From an uncultured Burkholderiales bacterium (GTDB lineage Bacteria > Pseudomonadota > Gammaproteobacteria > Burkholderiales > Burkholderiaceae_C): a stretch of 34,963 nucleotides of DNA. Every line of letters starts with the position of its first letter. The first letter of the stretch is position 1. The stretch is from contig CAIKYO010000340.1 in NCBI GenBank assembly GCA_903831655.1, forward strand, positions 1 through 34,963, written 5' to 3'. The notes below the pieces were generated by a model. That model had not been told where the DNA came from, did not search any database, and saw only the letters and a program-made list of their open reading frames with translations. A program made the translations under genes and the position numbers. Shown piece after piece: positions 27,204 to 34,963 of this stretch.

Positions 27204-28370
27204 ATGAAACAGGTGTTAAAAAAAATCAACTTCATCTCCTACATCTATCAGGCCGTGTTGGCTTTTGTACATGCAAACCGGGGCAAGACGTTTCGCCAAA
27301 AAGTCTACGCGATGTTCAACCCCAGTCCCACGTCGGGGCATTTGCACGGCATCATTGACAATGTGATTGTGATGAGCGTCTTGGTCTCGGTCATCTGCGT
27401 GATCCTTGAGACTGTGAGTTGGATTCATCAGCCGTTGGAGCATGAGTTTTGGGTCATTGAAGTGGTCACGGTGATCATCTTCTCACTTGAATATTGTGCC
27501 CGTTTGTACTCTTGTTGCGAGGAAGAGGAGTATCGCCATCCGGTGATGGGACGCATCAAATACATGTTCACCCTGAGCGTGCTCATTGATTTACTGGCCA
27601 TCTTTCCGTTCTACGTTGGGTTGGTCTTTCAAGAGACCTTGGATTTGCGTTTCCTGCGGGTGTTTAGGCTCGCCAGGCTCTTAAAGCTCACCCGCTACAC
27701 CGGTACGATCAACACCCTTTACAAAGCGGTCATGCGTGAGGCTCGAGTCTTGGTGGCAGCCGCATTCATGATGATTTTGTTGGTCATTTTGACGGCGAGC
27801 TTGGGCTTTGAATTTGAGCACAACGCACAGCCCGCTAATTTTGATAGCATCCCTTCAGCCATGTATTGGGCCGTGATCACGCTCTCCAGCGTGGGCTATG
27901 GTGACATGGTCCCTTTGACGCCCATTGGCCGCACGGTGACGGCCATCATCAGCTTGATTGGCATTGGTATCTTTGCCATTCCAGCGGGTTTGATGGCTTC
28001 AGCATTCACCGATCAACTGCGCATCGACCGGGAAGTCTTTGAAAACGAATTTAGAGATTTAATCATCAAAGGGAAACTCTCTTTGCATGACCGACAAGCG
28101 TTGAGAGCAGAGGCTGAGCGTTTGCACCTCAATGATGAGAACATCGAGGCCATCACCACGAGAGTTAAACAAGAGTTGATTCAAAGCGGGGAGGCCATTG
28201 CTGAGGACATTTCTCCAGAGCTTTTGATGGAGCATTACCGGCAAAAGGTCAGTCAACTCAAGCTTTATGTTTTGGCCTCTCAAGCTCAAAGCATTGAGGA
28301 TCTTTTGATGCAATCTAAGCATTCAAGCGAACTTGAAAGAGACATTTGGAATGCATTGAAGTCGCGCTGA
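27204..28370 (+). CDS. Voltage-gated potassium channel family protein (six-transmembrane ion transporter)
   Basis: A 388-residue protein from the ATG at 27204, with GAGGTG 8 nt upstream. It has the full Kv layout: S1 about 50-70, S2 about 82-105, S3 about 118-135, an S4 voltage sensor with a basic residue at every third position (Arg149, Arg152, Arg155, Arg158, Lys161, Arg164), S5, a pore loop with selectivity filter SVGYGD (229-234), and S6 ending near 265. A cytoplasmic tail of about 120 residues is charged and helical (RDLIIKGKLSLHDRQALRAEAERL). It has no cyclic-nucleotide-binding or RCK domain that I can see. It should pass K+ in the inner membrane. It is a single-gene unit between divergent and downstream operons. 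Confidence 0.93.
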   Translation: MKQVLKKINFISYIYQAVLAFVHANRGKTFRQKVYAMFNPSPTSGHLHGIIDNVIVMSVLVSVICVILETVSWIHQPLEHEFWVIEVVTVIIFSLEYCARLYSCCEEEEYRHPVMGRIKYMFTLSVLIDLLAIFPFYVGLVFQETLDLRFLRVFRLARLLKLTRYTGTINTLYKAVMREARVLVAAAFMMILLVILTASLGFEFEHNAQPANFDSIPSAMYWAVITLSSVGYGDMVPLTPIGRTVTAIISLIGIGIFAIPAGLMASAFTDQLRIDREVFENEFRDLIIKGKLSLHDRQALRAEAERLHLNDENIEAITTRVKQELIQSGEAIAEDISPELLMEHYRQKVSQLKLYVLASQAQSIEDLLMQSKHSSELERDIWNALKSR

Positions 28371-28410
28371 CTTTGCGCTTTCGTCCCATGCATTCAAGAT
28401 AGGATTTAAA

Positions 28411-28424
28411 TTGATCTCGATCAA
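28411..28424. promoter_or_regulatory. FNR/ANR-type binding site
   Basis: TTGATCTCGATCAA, a perfect match to the FNR/ANR/CRP-family half-site pattern TTGAT-N4-ATCAA. It lies 40 bp after the channel gene stop and about 325 bp before the enoyl reductase gene. Centred at 28417.5, a class II promoter would start near 28459; a loose -10 (TATTTG, 28444-28449) is close to that position. Confidence 0.62.
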
Positions 28425-28507
28425 TGGAACGCTCGATAGTTCATATTTGCACTGGGTGGGGATGATTTGATAGCGACTTTTTGAATGCTTTAGATGTAAT
28501 GTTGGGT

Positions 28508-28534
28508 TTGTTTTTTTGAGTGCGTACGTATAAT
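28508..28534 (+). promoter_or_regulatory. Possible promoter of the reductase-phosphotransacylase-kinase operon
   Basis: A perfect -10 TATAAT (28529-28534) with a weak -35, TTGTTT, 15 bp upstream. It lies inside the 378-bp gap 28371-28748. That gap also holds the FNR-type box and a nested inverted repeat; no gene was supported in it. A 61-codon minus-strand frame lacks a ribosome site. Confidence 0.4.
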
Positions 28535-28540
28535 TCTCCG

Positions 28541-28586
28541 AGGTGTACGACTTGGCTTAAAAACGTTTTAAATCGATGTGACACCT
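28541..28586 (+). repeat. Nested inverted repeats in the operon leader
   Basis: Outer arms AGGTGT (28541-28546) and ACACCT (28581-28586) enclose an inner repeat TTAAAA-ACG-TTTTAA (28557-28571). The element starts where transcription from the TATAAT at 28529 would begin, so it would fold at the very 5' end of the message. Confidence 0.4.
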
Positions 28587-28748
28587 TCAAATGAACCCTC
28601 AAAATCTCTCTCAACACCCCAATCATTTATGCGACTTCACCAAAGTGTTCGAGTGCACAAAAACCGGCCTTGAAAATCCGCTCGTCTGGGGTCATTCGCA
28701 ATGCCCCGGGTAAAAATGTTTTAATGCTTTATGAGGATTGAAAATCAC

Positions 28749-29528
28749 ATGTTAGATACAAAATCAAAGTTTAGTTTGTTGGGTAAAAAAGGTTTGATCC
28801 TGGGCGTTGCAAACGAGCACAGCATTGCCTGGGGGTGTGCGTTAATGGCCAAAGAGATGGGGGCCCAACTGGTGGTCACTTGTTTGAATGAAAAAGCCAA
28901 GCCCTTTGTAGAGCCTTTGACCCAGGCGCACCAAATTGACTTGGCTGTTTGTAATGTGGAGGCTCCAGGTGCATTACAAGAGTTGGTGGAAAAATCTGCA
29001 GAAACTCTAGGGCAATTTGATTTCGTGATTCACTCCATAGCTTGGGCCCCTTTGGAGGACTTGCATGGTCGCGTGGTGGACAGTTCTAGCATTGGATTTG
29101 CAAGAGCGATGGAAGTGTCATGTCATTCCTTCGCTACGCTGGCTAAATTGTGCACCCCTCACATGAAGGAGGGAGGTGCATTTTTGACCATGACTTATTT
29201 GGGGGCAGATCAGGCGGTGCCTCATTACGGGTTGATGGGGCCCGTGAAAGCCGCACTTGAGTCTTTGGTGCGCTACATGGCGGTTGAGTTGGGTCCGCAA
29301 AAAATTCGAGTTCATGCGGTATCTCCTGGCCCTATATTGACCCGGGCTGCTTCTGGCATTGAGGGCTTCGATGAGCTCATGAGAAGTGCGGTGGAAAAAT
29401 CTCCATTGCGCCGAGCCGTGAACTTGGAGGAAATCGCAAGCTTGTGCACCTTCTTGTGCTCTGATGCTGCCTCTGGCATGACAGGCCAAACCATCTACAT
29501 CGATGGCGGCTCTCACGCAGTGAGCTAG
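28749..29528 (+). CDS. Enoyl-[acyl-carrier-protein] reductase, FabI-type
   Basis: A 259-residue short-chain dehydrogenase-like enoyl reductase. The nucleotide-binding start is GLILGVANEHSIAWG, the FabI variant of the Rossmann motif. The catalytic set is in place: Tyr150 (TYLGAD), Tyr160 and Lys167 in HYGLMGPVKAALE, with SPGPILTRAASGI after it. An ATG at 28731 is in frame; 28749 is chosen by alignment to relatives, though its GAGG is 12 nt away. It could be the housekeeping FabI or a dedicated paralog. Its place before a hydratase-phosphotransacylase and a kinase gene suggests that it reduces an enoyl-CoA or enoyl-ACP in that pathway, which is inference. Confidence 0.9.
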   Translation: MLDTKSKFSLLGKKGLILGVANEHSIAWGCALMAKEMGAQLVVTCLNEKAKPFVEPLTQAHQIDLAVCNVEAPGALQELVEKSAETLGQFDFVIHSIAWAPLEDLHGRVVDSSSIGFARAMEVSCHSFATLAKLCTPHMKEGGAFLTMTYLGADQAVPHYGLMGPVKAALESLVRYMAVELGPQKIRVHAVSPGPILTRAASGIEGFDELMRSAVEKSPLRRAVNLEEIASLCTFLCSDAASGMTGQTIYIDGGSHAVS

Positions 29529-29551
29529 TCAATAACAAGTGAGTCCAAAAA

Positions 29552-30952
29552 ATGCAAACTGAAAATCAAGAGATGATCGAAAACGTGACCTACGATGAAT
29601 TGTTCGTAGGTCAAAGTGCAAGACTCTTGCGCACCTTGACGCTAGAGGATATTCAAGCGTTTGCTGCCGTGTCTGGTGATACCAATCCTGCTCACTTGGA
29701 TCCTGAATATGCAAACGACACCATGTTTCATGGTGTCATTGCGCACGGTATGTGGGGAGGGGCACTCATTTCAGCATTGTTGGGTACGAAGTTTCCTGGC
29801 CCCGGGACCATTTACTTACAACAAGATCTGCATTTTTCAAGACCCGTTCGCATTGGTGACACTTTGTCAGTGGTGGCGACTGTGCTGTCCAAAGAGGATG
29901 AGAAAAAGCGCGTTGAACTTGATTGTTTGGTTGAGAATCAAAAGGGCGAGAAAGTGCTTTATGGCACGGCTCGAATCATCGCACCGACTCAAAAAATTCT
30001 GCGTCCCAAGCTGAGTGCACCGCATATTCAATTGTTTGATCCTGAGGCTCGTTTGAGATCACTTTTGGAGCGAGCCTCGAATTTAAAAGCTTTGCCCTGT
30101 GCCGTGGTCCATCCCTGTGATGTGGAGTCGTTGACGGGAGCCATTGATTCGGCAAAGGCGGGCTTGATTGTTCCGATCTTGATTGGACCGGCCAAGAAAA
30201 TCTTGGCATGTGCCCAAGCAGGACAACTCGATATTTCAGCCTATGAATTGGTTGACGTTCCTCACAGCCACGCTGCGGCAGACCGGGCCTCGGAGATGGC
30301 AGCCAAAGCGCAAGTGCAAATCATGATGAAGGGTAGTTTGCACACCGATGAACTTTTGCATGCAGTTTTGGCCAGATCTGAACTCAGAACCGGGCGTCGA
30401 ATGTCACATGTTTTTCGGTTTGACATTCCCATGTACAGCAAACCCTTGCTTGTGACCGATGCCGCATTGAACATTAGACCTACCCTCATGGACAAGGTTG
30501 ATATCATTCAAAATGCGATTGACTTTAGTCAGATCATGGGTGTTCAAAATCCTAAGGTTGCAATCCTCTCGGCAATTGAGACGGTAAGTCCAGATATTCC
30601 ATCTACGATTGAGGCGGCTGCGCTTTGTAAGATGGCACAGAGAAAGCAAATCAAGGGTGCTGTTTTGGATGGTCCCCTGGCCTTTGACAACGCCATATCT
30701 GCGCACTCCGCCTTGGTCAAAGGGATTGAGTCTTTGGTGGCTGGAGATGCTGATATTTTGGCTGTTCCCGACTTAGAGTCGGGCAATATACTTGCAAAGC
30801 AGCTGGAGTATTTTGCCGGAGCCAGTGGAGCCGGTTTGGTTTTGGGAGCAAGAATTCCCATCGCTTTAACAAGCCGTGCCGATGGACCCAGAACCCGAGT
30901 TGCCTCAGCCTTATTGGCTTTGCTCGTTGCGCACAGTCAAATTAAGTCTTGA
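29552..30952 (+). CDS. Bifunctional enoyl-CoA hydratase (MaoC/PhaJ-like) / phosphate acetyl- or butyryltransferase
   Basis: A 466-residue two-domain fusion. The N-terminal hot-dog hydratase domain (about 5-150) has the hydratase-2 motif with Asp43 and His48 in GDTNPAHLD and His65 in GVIAHGMWGG, as in (R)-specific enoyl-CoA hydratases. The C-terminal part (about 165-460) is a phosphotransacylase domain with VPILIGPAKKILA, DILAVPDLESGNILAKQLEYF and GLVLGARIPIALTSRAD near the end. It would hydrate or dehydrate an acyl-CoA and exchange CoA for phosphate. The acyl chain length (acetyl, propionyl, butyryl) cannot be told. It lies 23 bp after the reductase gene and 47 bp before ackA, so all three are likely one operon. 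Confidence 0.92.
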   Translation: MQTENQEMIENVTYDELFVGQSARLLRTLTLEDIQAFAAVSGDTNPAHLDPEYANDTMFHGVIAHGMWGGALISALLGTKFPGPGTIYLQQDLHFSRPVRIGDTLSVVATVLSKEDEKKRVELDCLVENQKGEKVLYGTARIIAPTQKILRPKLSAPHIQLFDPEARLRSLLERASNLKALPCAVVHPCDVESLTGAIDSAKAGLIVPILIGPAKKILACAQAGQLDISAYELVDVPHSHAAADRASEMAAKAQVQIMMKGSLHTDELLHAVLARSELRTGRRMSHVFRFDIPMYSKPLLVTDAALNIRPTLMDKVDIIQNAIDFSQIMGVQNPKVAILSAIETVSPDIPSTIEAAALCKMAQRKQIKGAVLDGPLAFDNAISAHSALVKGIESLVAGDADILAVPDLESGNILAKQLEYFAGASGAGLVLGARIPIALTSRADGPRTRVASALLALLVAHSQIKS

Positions 30953-30999
30953 CTCGTTGGCGTCCTACATTTAACACTTCAACCAAACAAATATTCAAG

Positions 31000-32187
31000 A
31001 TGGCCATATTGGCAGTCAATGCGGGTTCTTCCAGCCTTAAATTCTCCGTTTATCCATTGTCCCCTGAGGGCGTTACATCCAGTGTTTTGGTGGGCAATGT
31101 TCAAGGTCTAGAGCCTGGAGGCTCGCCGTCTTTGAGTTATTCTTATCGAGAAAGGCGAGAAACAAAAGCCGTGAGCGCTGGTCTAGGGGATCCGTTTGAA
31201 GAGTCCCTCAAGGAGCTCAAAGCGTTGCTCATGCATCTCCCAGATTTGCCCGACATTCAAGCCGTGGCTCACCGCATCGTGCATGGTGGATCAGAGTTCA
31301 AAAACAGCACGCTTTCAAGCCCCGCTGTATTGAGTCAGCTCTCTGAGTTGAATTCACTCGCACCTCTTCATCAGCCACATAATTTGCAAGGTGTTCAAGC
31401 CTTTACCGAGGCTTTTAAAGGCGTCCCCCAAGTCTTGTGTTTTGACACGGCTTATCACCAAACCTTGAGCGAGCTTGAACGCTCCTTTGCCATCCCTCAA
31501 TCACTCTCGCATTTGGGGGTGCGCAAGTATGGTTTTCATGGCCTCTCCTATCAATACATCATCTCGACTCTGCAGGCTCATTCAACCCGGGCCAAGGAAA
31601 GAGTGCTCATGGCACATTTGGGTAACGGTGCAAGCCTTTGCGCAAGCTTGGGTATGCAAAGTATTGCAACCACTATGGGTTTCTCTGCTTTAGATGGATT
31701 GATGATGGGCACAAGAGCCGGCACCCTGGATGCCGGTGTGATTCTTTATCTGTTGGAGAAGGGATATACCCATGATCAACTCCAAAGACTTTTATACCAA
31801 CAAAGTGGTTTACTGGGTGTATCTGGAATTTCTGCCGATATGCGCAAGCTGAGGTCCCAAGACAGTGACTCGGCCAAAAGAGCCATCGACTTGTTTGTGT
31901 ACCGTGTGATTCGAGAAAGTGGAGCCATGATATCTTGCCTTCAAGGTCTCGATGTGTTGGCTTTTAGTGGAGGCATTGGTGAGCACGATGCTTTGCTGAG
32001 GGAGACTGTTTGCGCTCACCATTCCTGGATGGGTCTCTGTATAGATCACCATTTGAACCAATCTGCAGTGGGTGACGAAATAGTGAAAATCAGCACCCCT
32101 GGTAGTTCTGTTGAGGTCTGGGTCATTCCAACGGATGAGGGCAAAATGGCCGCCGAACAAGCCAGAGCTCTTTTAAATCTCACCTGA
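31000..32187 (+). CDS. ackA: Acetate/propionate (butyrate) kinase family protein
   Basis: A 395-residue kinase of the acetokinase family that makes ATP from an acyl-phosphate. The start MAILAVNAGSSSLKFSVY at 31000 is set by the family's first phosphate-binding motif; the frame opens earlier at a TTG overlapping the previous stop. Other motifs are AVAHRIVHGG, FDTAYHQTL, YGFHGLSYQYI, MAHLGNGASLCA, TTMGFSALDGLMMGTRAGTLD and AFSGGIGEHDALLRE. It is the natural partner of the phosphotransacylase encoded just before it. No clear ribosome site is seen in front of 31000. Confidence 0.94.
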   Translation: MAILAVNAGSSSLKFSVYPLSPEGVTSSVLVGNVQGLEPGGSPSLSYSYRERRETKAVSAGLGDPFEESLKELKALLMHLPDLPDIQAVAHRIVHGGSEFKNSTLSSPAVLSQLSELNSLAPLHQPHNLQGVQAFTEAFKGVPQVLCFDTAYHQTLSELERSFAIPQSLSHLGVRKYGFHGLSYQYIISTLQAHSTRAKERVLMAHLGNGASLCASLGMQSIATTMGFSALDGLMMGTRAGTLDAGVILYLLEKGYTHDQLQRLLYQQSGLLGVSGISADMRKLRSQDSDSAKRAIDLFVYRVIRESGAMISCLQGLDVLAFSGGIGEHDALLRETVCAHHSWMGLCIDHHLNQSAVGDEIVKISTPGSSVEVWVIPTDEGKMAAEQARALLNLT

Positions 32188-32213
32188 AATAGCCTCTAAA
32201 GAGCTGTCTTTTT
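32166..32213 (+). terminator. Possible terminator at the end of ackA
   Basis: An 8-bp stem AGCTCTTT / AAAGAGCT with a 24-nt loop that includes the ackA stop codon, followed by GTC and six T residues. The loop is long, so the strength is uncertain. Confidence 0.42.
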
Positions 32214-32289
32214 TCTTGAATTTGTAGAGTTTGAGATCGTCAAATAAGGCACCGCATTGAGCGAAAGGCGCAAAATCGGGGGTAATCGG

Positions 32290-32305
32290 CTGTATATTTA
32301 TACAG
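32290..32305. promoter_or_regulatory. LexA (SOS) box upstream of parE-parC
   Basis: CTGTATATTTATACAG fits the beta/gamma-proteobacterial LexA pattern CTGT-N8-ACAG, with only one difference from the alternating TA core of the E. coli consensus. It ends 30 bp before the parE ATG. A loose -10 (TACTAT, 32307-32312) lies directly next to it, so LexA binding would cover the promoter. Confidence 0.62.
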
Positions 32306-32335
32306 ATACTATTTTACTTGTTTACAATGCGAGCC

Positions 32336-34306
32336 ATGGCAACCAAGCAAATTTCAGAATATTCAGAGAATTCCATTCGCGTTTTAAAGGGTCTCGAGCC
32401 CGTAAAGCAGCGACCTGGAATGTACACGCGTACCGATAATCCACTGCACATCATCCAAGAGGTCATTGATAACTCTGCTGATGAGGCGCTGGCAGGTCAT
32501 GGAAAAAAGATTTCCGTGACCTTGCATACCGATGGCAGTGTGAGCATCGAAGATGATGGTCGAGGCATCCCATTTGGCATGCATCCAGAGGAAAAAGCTC
32601 CGGTGATGGAGTTGGTTTTTACCCGTTTGCACGCGGGTGGCAAATTTGACAAAGGCTCTGGTGGAGCCTACAGCTTTTCTGGAGGTTTGCACGGTGTAGG
32701 TGTGAGTGTGACCAATGCACTGTCTAAGCGCATGCAAGTGCTCTCCTTCAGAGAAGGCAAGGTTGCTGGAATGGTATTCCAGGGTGGTGATGTCGTGGAG
32801 AAACTCCAAGTCAAAGCGGCCACCAAAGAAGACCGTAAATCTGGCACCTGCGTAACCGTTTGGCCTGACCCTAAGTATTTTGAGAGTGCGGTTTTGCCTC
32901 TTCAAGAGCTTACCCATTTGCTCAGAAGCAAAGCGGTGCTGATGCCTGGTGTGAGTGTTCATTTGAACAACGAAAAAACCAAAGAAAATCAAACTTGGCT
33001 CTACAAGGCAGGTCTGCGTGACTATTTGCTTCAAACTTTGAGTTCGGACCCCGTGATCCCTCTTTTTGAAGGGGAGGGGTTTGCTGACTCAGGTCACGAA
33101 AGCTTTGCAGAGGGAGAGGGGGCCACTTGGTGTGTTGCTTTCACCGAGGATGGGCAAGCGGTTCGCGAGAGCTATGTGAATTTGATTCCCACAAGTGCTG
33201 GTGGAACCCACGAAAGCGGCTTGCGTGAGGGCTTATTCCAGGCTGTGAAAAATTTTATTGACCTGCATGCCTTACTCCCCAAGGGCGTCAAACTCTTGCC
33301 TGAGGATGTGTTCTCCAGGGCCAATTATGTCTTGAGCGCCAAGGTGCTAGATCCTCAGTTTCAAGGTCAAATCAAAGAGCGTCTCAATTCAAGAGATGCG
33401 GTCCGTTTGGTTTCAAGCTTTGTGCGTCCAAGTCTTGAGCTTTGGCTCAATGAGCATGTTGAGTATGGGAAAAAGCTCGCTGAGCTCGCCATCAAGGCTG
33501 CTCAGTTCCGGCAACGCGCAGGCCAAAAGGTTGAAAAACGCAAAGGCTCTGGCGTTGCTGTTCTTCCAGGCAAACTCACCGATTGCGAAAGCAAGGATTT
33601 GGCTTACAACGAGGTGTTTTTGGTCGAAGGTGACAGCGCTGGTGGTAGTGCCAAGATGGGGCGAGACAAAGAGAGTCAAGCCATTTTGCCCTTGCGTGGC
33701 AAGGTATTGAACACATGGGAAGTGGAGCGTGATCGCCTGTTTGCCAACAACGAAATTCACGACATTTCGGTGGCCATTGGAGTTGATCCACACGGTGCAG
33801 AGGATGAACCCGATTTGAGCGGTTTGAGATACGGCAAGATTTGTATCTTGAGTGATGCCGATGTAGATGGCTCCCACATCCAGGTGTTGCTGCTAACGCT
33901 GTTTTTTAAACATTTTCCAAAGCTCATCGAAACTGGGCACGTCTACATTGCTCGCCCCCCTCTCTTTAGAGTGGATGCGCCAGCCAGGGGTAAAAAGCCT
34001 GCAACGAAGATCTACACCTTGGATGAAGGTGAGCTCACTGCTGTGCTCGATAAACTCAGAAAGGACGGCGTCAAAGAGGGTGCTTGGTCCATTAGTCGAT
34101 TTAAGGGGTTGGGAGAGATGAATGCGGAACAATTGTGGGAGACCACATTGAACCCAGATACCCGCAGACTCCTACCAGTGCAGTTGGGTGACTTGGATTT
34201 CTTGCAAACCCAGTTGCTCATGACGCAACTCATGGGCAAAGGCGAGGCGCAAGCGCGGCGCGATTTGATGGAGTTGCATGCCGATGAGATTGAAGTGGAT
34301 ATCTAA
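32336..34306 (+). CDS. parE: DNA topoisomerase IV subunit B
   Basis: A 656-residue type II topoisomerase ATPase subunit. The ATG at 32336 (MATKQISEYSENSIRVLKG) is preferred to the ATG at 32327 or the TTG at 32318. The GHKL ATPase has GLEPVKQRPGMYT, EVIDNSADEAL, DDGRGIPFGMHPE and GGLHGVGVSVTNAL. The transducer domain follows, then the TOPRIM domain with EGDSAGGSAKMGRD (Glu431) and DADVDGSHI. ParE rather than GyrB is supported by the total length, by the R-rich junction and by parC directly behind it with no gap. The complex unlinks replicated chromosomes. A LexA-type box lies upstream. Confidence 0.95.
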   Translation: MATKQISEYSENSIRVLKGLEPVKQRPGMYTRTDNPLHIIQEVIDNSADEALAGHGKKISVTLHTDGSVSIEDDGRGIPFGMHPEEKAPVMELVFTRLHAGGKFDKGSGGAYSFSGGLHGVGVSVTNALSKRMQVLSFREGKVAGMVFQGGDVVEKLQVKAATKEDRKSGTCVTVWPDPKYFESAVLPLQELTHLLRSKAVLMPGVSVHLNNEKTKENQTWLYKAGLRDYLLQTLSSDPVIPLFEGEGFADSGHESFAEGEGATWCVAFTEDGQAVRESYVNLIPTSAGGTHESGLREGLFQAVKNFIDLHALLPKGVKLLPEDVFSRANYVLSAKVLDPQFQGQIKERLNSRDAVRLVSSFVRPSLELWLNEHVEYGKKLAELAIKAAQFRQRAGQKVEKRKGSGVAVLPGKLTDCESKDLAYNEVFLVEGDSAGGSAKMGRDKESQAILPLRGKVLNTWEVERDRLFANNEIHDISVAIGVDPHGAEDEPDLSGLRYGKICILSDADVDGSHIQVLLLTLFFKHFPKLIETGHVYIARPPLFRVDAPARGKKPATKIYTLDEGELTAVLDKLRKDGVKEGAWSISRFKGLGEMNAEQLWETTLNPDTRRLLPVQLGDLDFLQTQLLMTQLMGKGEAQARRDLMELHADEIEVDI

Positions 34307-34963
34307 ATGAGTGATGCAGTGATTGAAACCTTGGATGTTCCCAAGGACGAAGATGTTGGCTTAGGTGCTTACGCTCGAACAGCCTATTTGGAATACGCCT
34401 TGTCGGTCGTTAAGGGCCGTGCGTTGCCCGACATCTGTGATGGACAAAAGCCCGTCCAGCGTCGAATTTTGTATTCCATGTCCAAAATGGGTTTGGGATT
34501 TGGTGGCGCCAATGGGGCCGTTGGTGCCAGGCCTGTCAAGAGCGCTCGTGTGGTCGGAGATGTGCTCGGCCGCTTTCACCCACACGGCGATCAAGCGGCT
34601 TATGACGCTTTGGTGCGCATGGCGCAGGACTTCTCCCAGCGTTATCCATTGATTGATGGACAGGGCAACTTTGGTTCACGAGATGGAGACGGTGCTGCTG
34701 CGATGCGCTACACCGAGGCTCGACTGTCTCGCATCACCACTTTACTTTTGGATGAGTTGGATGAAGGCACCGTTGACTTTCAGCCCAATTATGATGGCTC
34801 TACCCAAGAGCCCAAGCAACTGCCTTCGCGGCTTCCCTTTGCCTTGTTGAATGGTGCCAGTGGCATTGCCGTAGGCCTGGCGACCGAAATACCTAGCCAC
34901 AATTTGCGTGAAGTGGCCGCCGCTGCGGTGGCCTTGCTGCGCAACGAAACATGTAGCGACGAA
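34307..34963 (+). CDS. parC: DNA topoisomerase IV subunit A, 3' truncated by window edge
   Basis: The ATG follows the parE TAA with no base between, so translation is coupled. The 219 visible residues start [18 protein letters not shown] and continue into the winged-helix breakage-reunion domain: [34 protein letters not shown] (91-95) and the catalytic Tyr135 in [10 protein letters not shown]. ParC is chosen over GyrA from the parE partner and from the [13 protein letters not shown] segment seen in beta-proteobacterial ParC. At the quinolone positions equal to E. coli Ser80 and Glu84 it has Gln96 and Asp100. The frame is open to the last base. Confidence 0.95.
   Translation, partial: MSDAVIETLDVPKDEDVGLGAYARTAYLEYALSVVKGRALPDICDGQKPVQRRILYSMSKMGLGFGGANGAVGARPVKSARVVGDVLGRFHPHGDQAAYDALVRMAQDFSQRYPLIDGQGNFGSRDGDGAAAMRYTEARLSRITTLLLDELDEGTVDFQPNYDGSTQEPKQLPSRLPFALLNGASGIAVGLATEIPSHNLREVAAAAVALLRNETCSDE

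Noticed and set aside
28441-28626. 61-codon minus-strand frame in the gap before the enoyl reductase gene
   Set aside because: No ribosome site, no recognisable domain, and it lies across the predicted promoter region.

Overview
The window is a stretch of ordinary bacterial chromosome with dense coding on both strands. No rRNA, tRNA, CRISPR array, insertion sequence or prophage was recognised. Gene content and order point to a betaproteobacterium of the order Burkholderiales, probably close to Comamonadaceae. The reasons are two Bug/TctC-type periplasmic receptors without their membrane subunits, the pyrG-kdsA-eno-ftsB block, a dapA-bamC-MBL hydrolase block, and the protein sequences themselves as far as I recognise them. 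Base composition looks moderate rather than very GC-rich, but I did not compute it.

Layout. 1-5.2 kb: the 3' part of pmbA/tldE, yqeY, rpsU with its own promoter and terminator, a flavoprotein overlapping an alpha/beta hydrolase, and plsY. 5.2-6.9 kb: yajQ and murB, divergent, closed by a strong terminator. 7.0-11.1 kb: an accessory-looking catabolic patch with a LigW-like decarboxylase, two Bug receptors and an AEC-family permease. 11.1-14.5 kb: xerD (overlapping the second receptor gene by one base), a DUF455 ferritin-like protein, a gamma carbonic anhydrase and Hsp33. 14.5-19.4 kb, minus strand: pyrG, kdsA, eno, ftsB and an unknown gene overlapping ftsB. 19.4-23.4 kb: coaBC, dut, an SlyD-like isomerase, a RoxA-like oxygenase and a very small Ala/Pro-rich lipoprotein with a possible leader peptide. 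23.4-26.9 kb, minus strand: methyltransferase, dapA, bamC, YycJ-like hydrolase. 27.2-28.4 kb: a voltage-gated potassium channel. 28.7-32.2 kb: an enoyl reductase, a MaoC-phosphotransacylase fusion and acetate kinase. 32.3 kb to the end: parE and the first part of parC.

The two most interesting signals are regulatory. A perfect FNR/ANR-type box (TTGAT-N4-ATCAA) lies upstream of the reductase / hydratase-phosphotransacylase / kinase cluster. Together these three genes could turn an (R)-3-hydroxyacyl-CoA into a free acid while oxidising NAD(P)H and making ATP, which suggests an oxygen-limited outlet for reserve polymer or fatty acyl-CoA. Separately, a near-consensus LexA box (CTGT-N8-ACAG) lies 30 bp before parE, suggesting SOS control of topoisomerase IV. 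Both are predictions from sequence pattern only.
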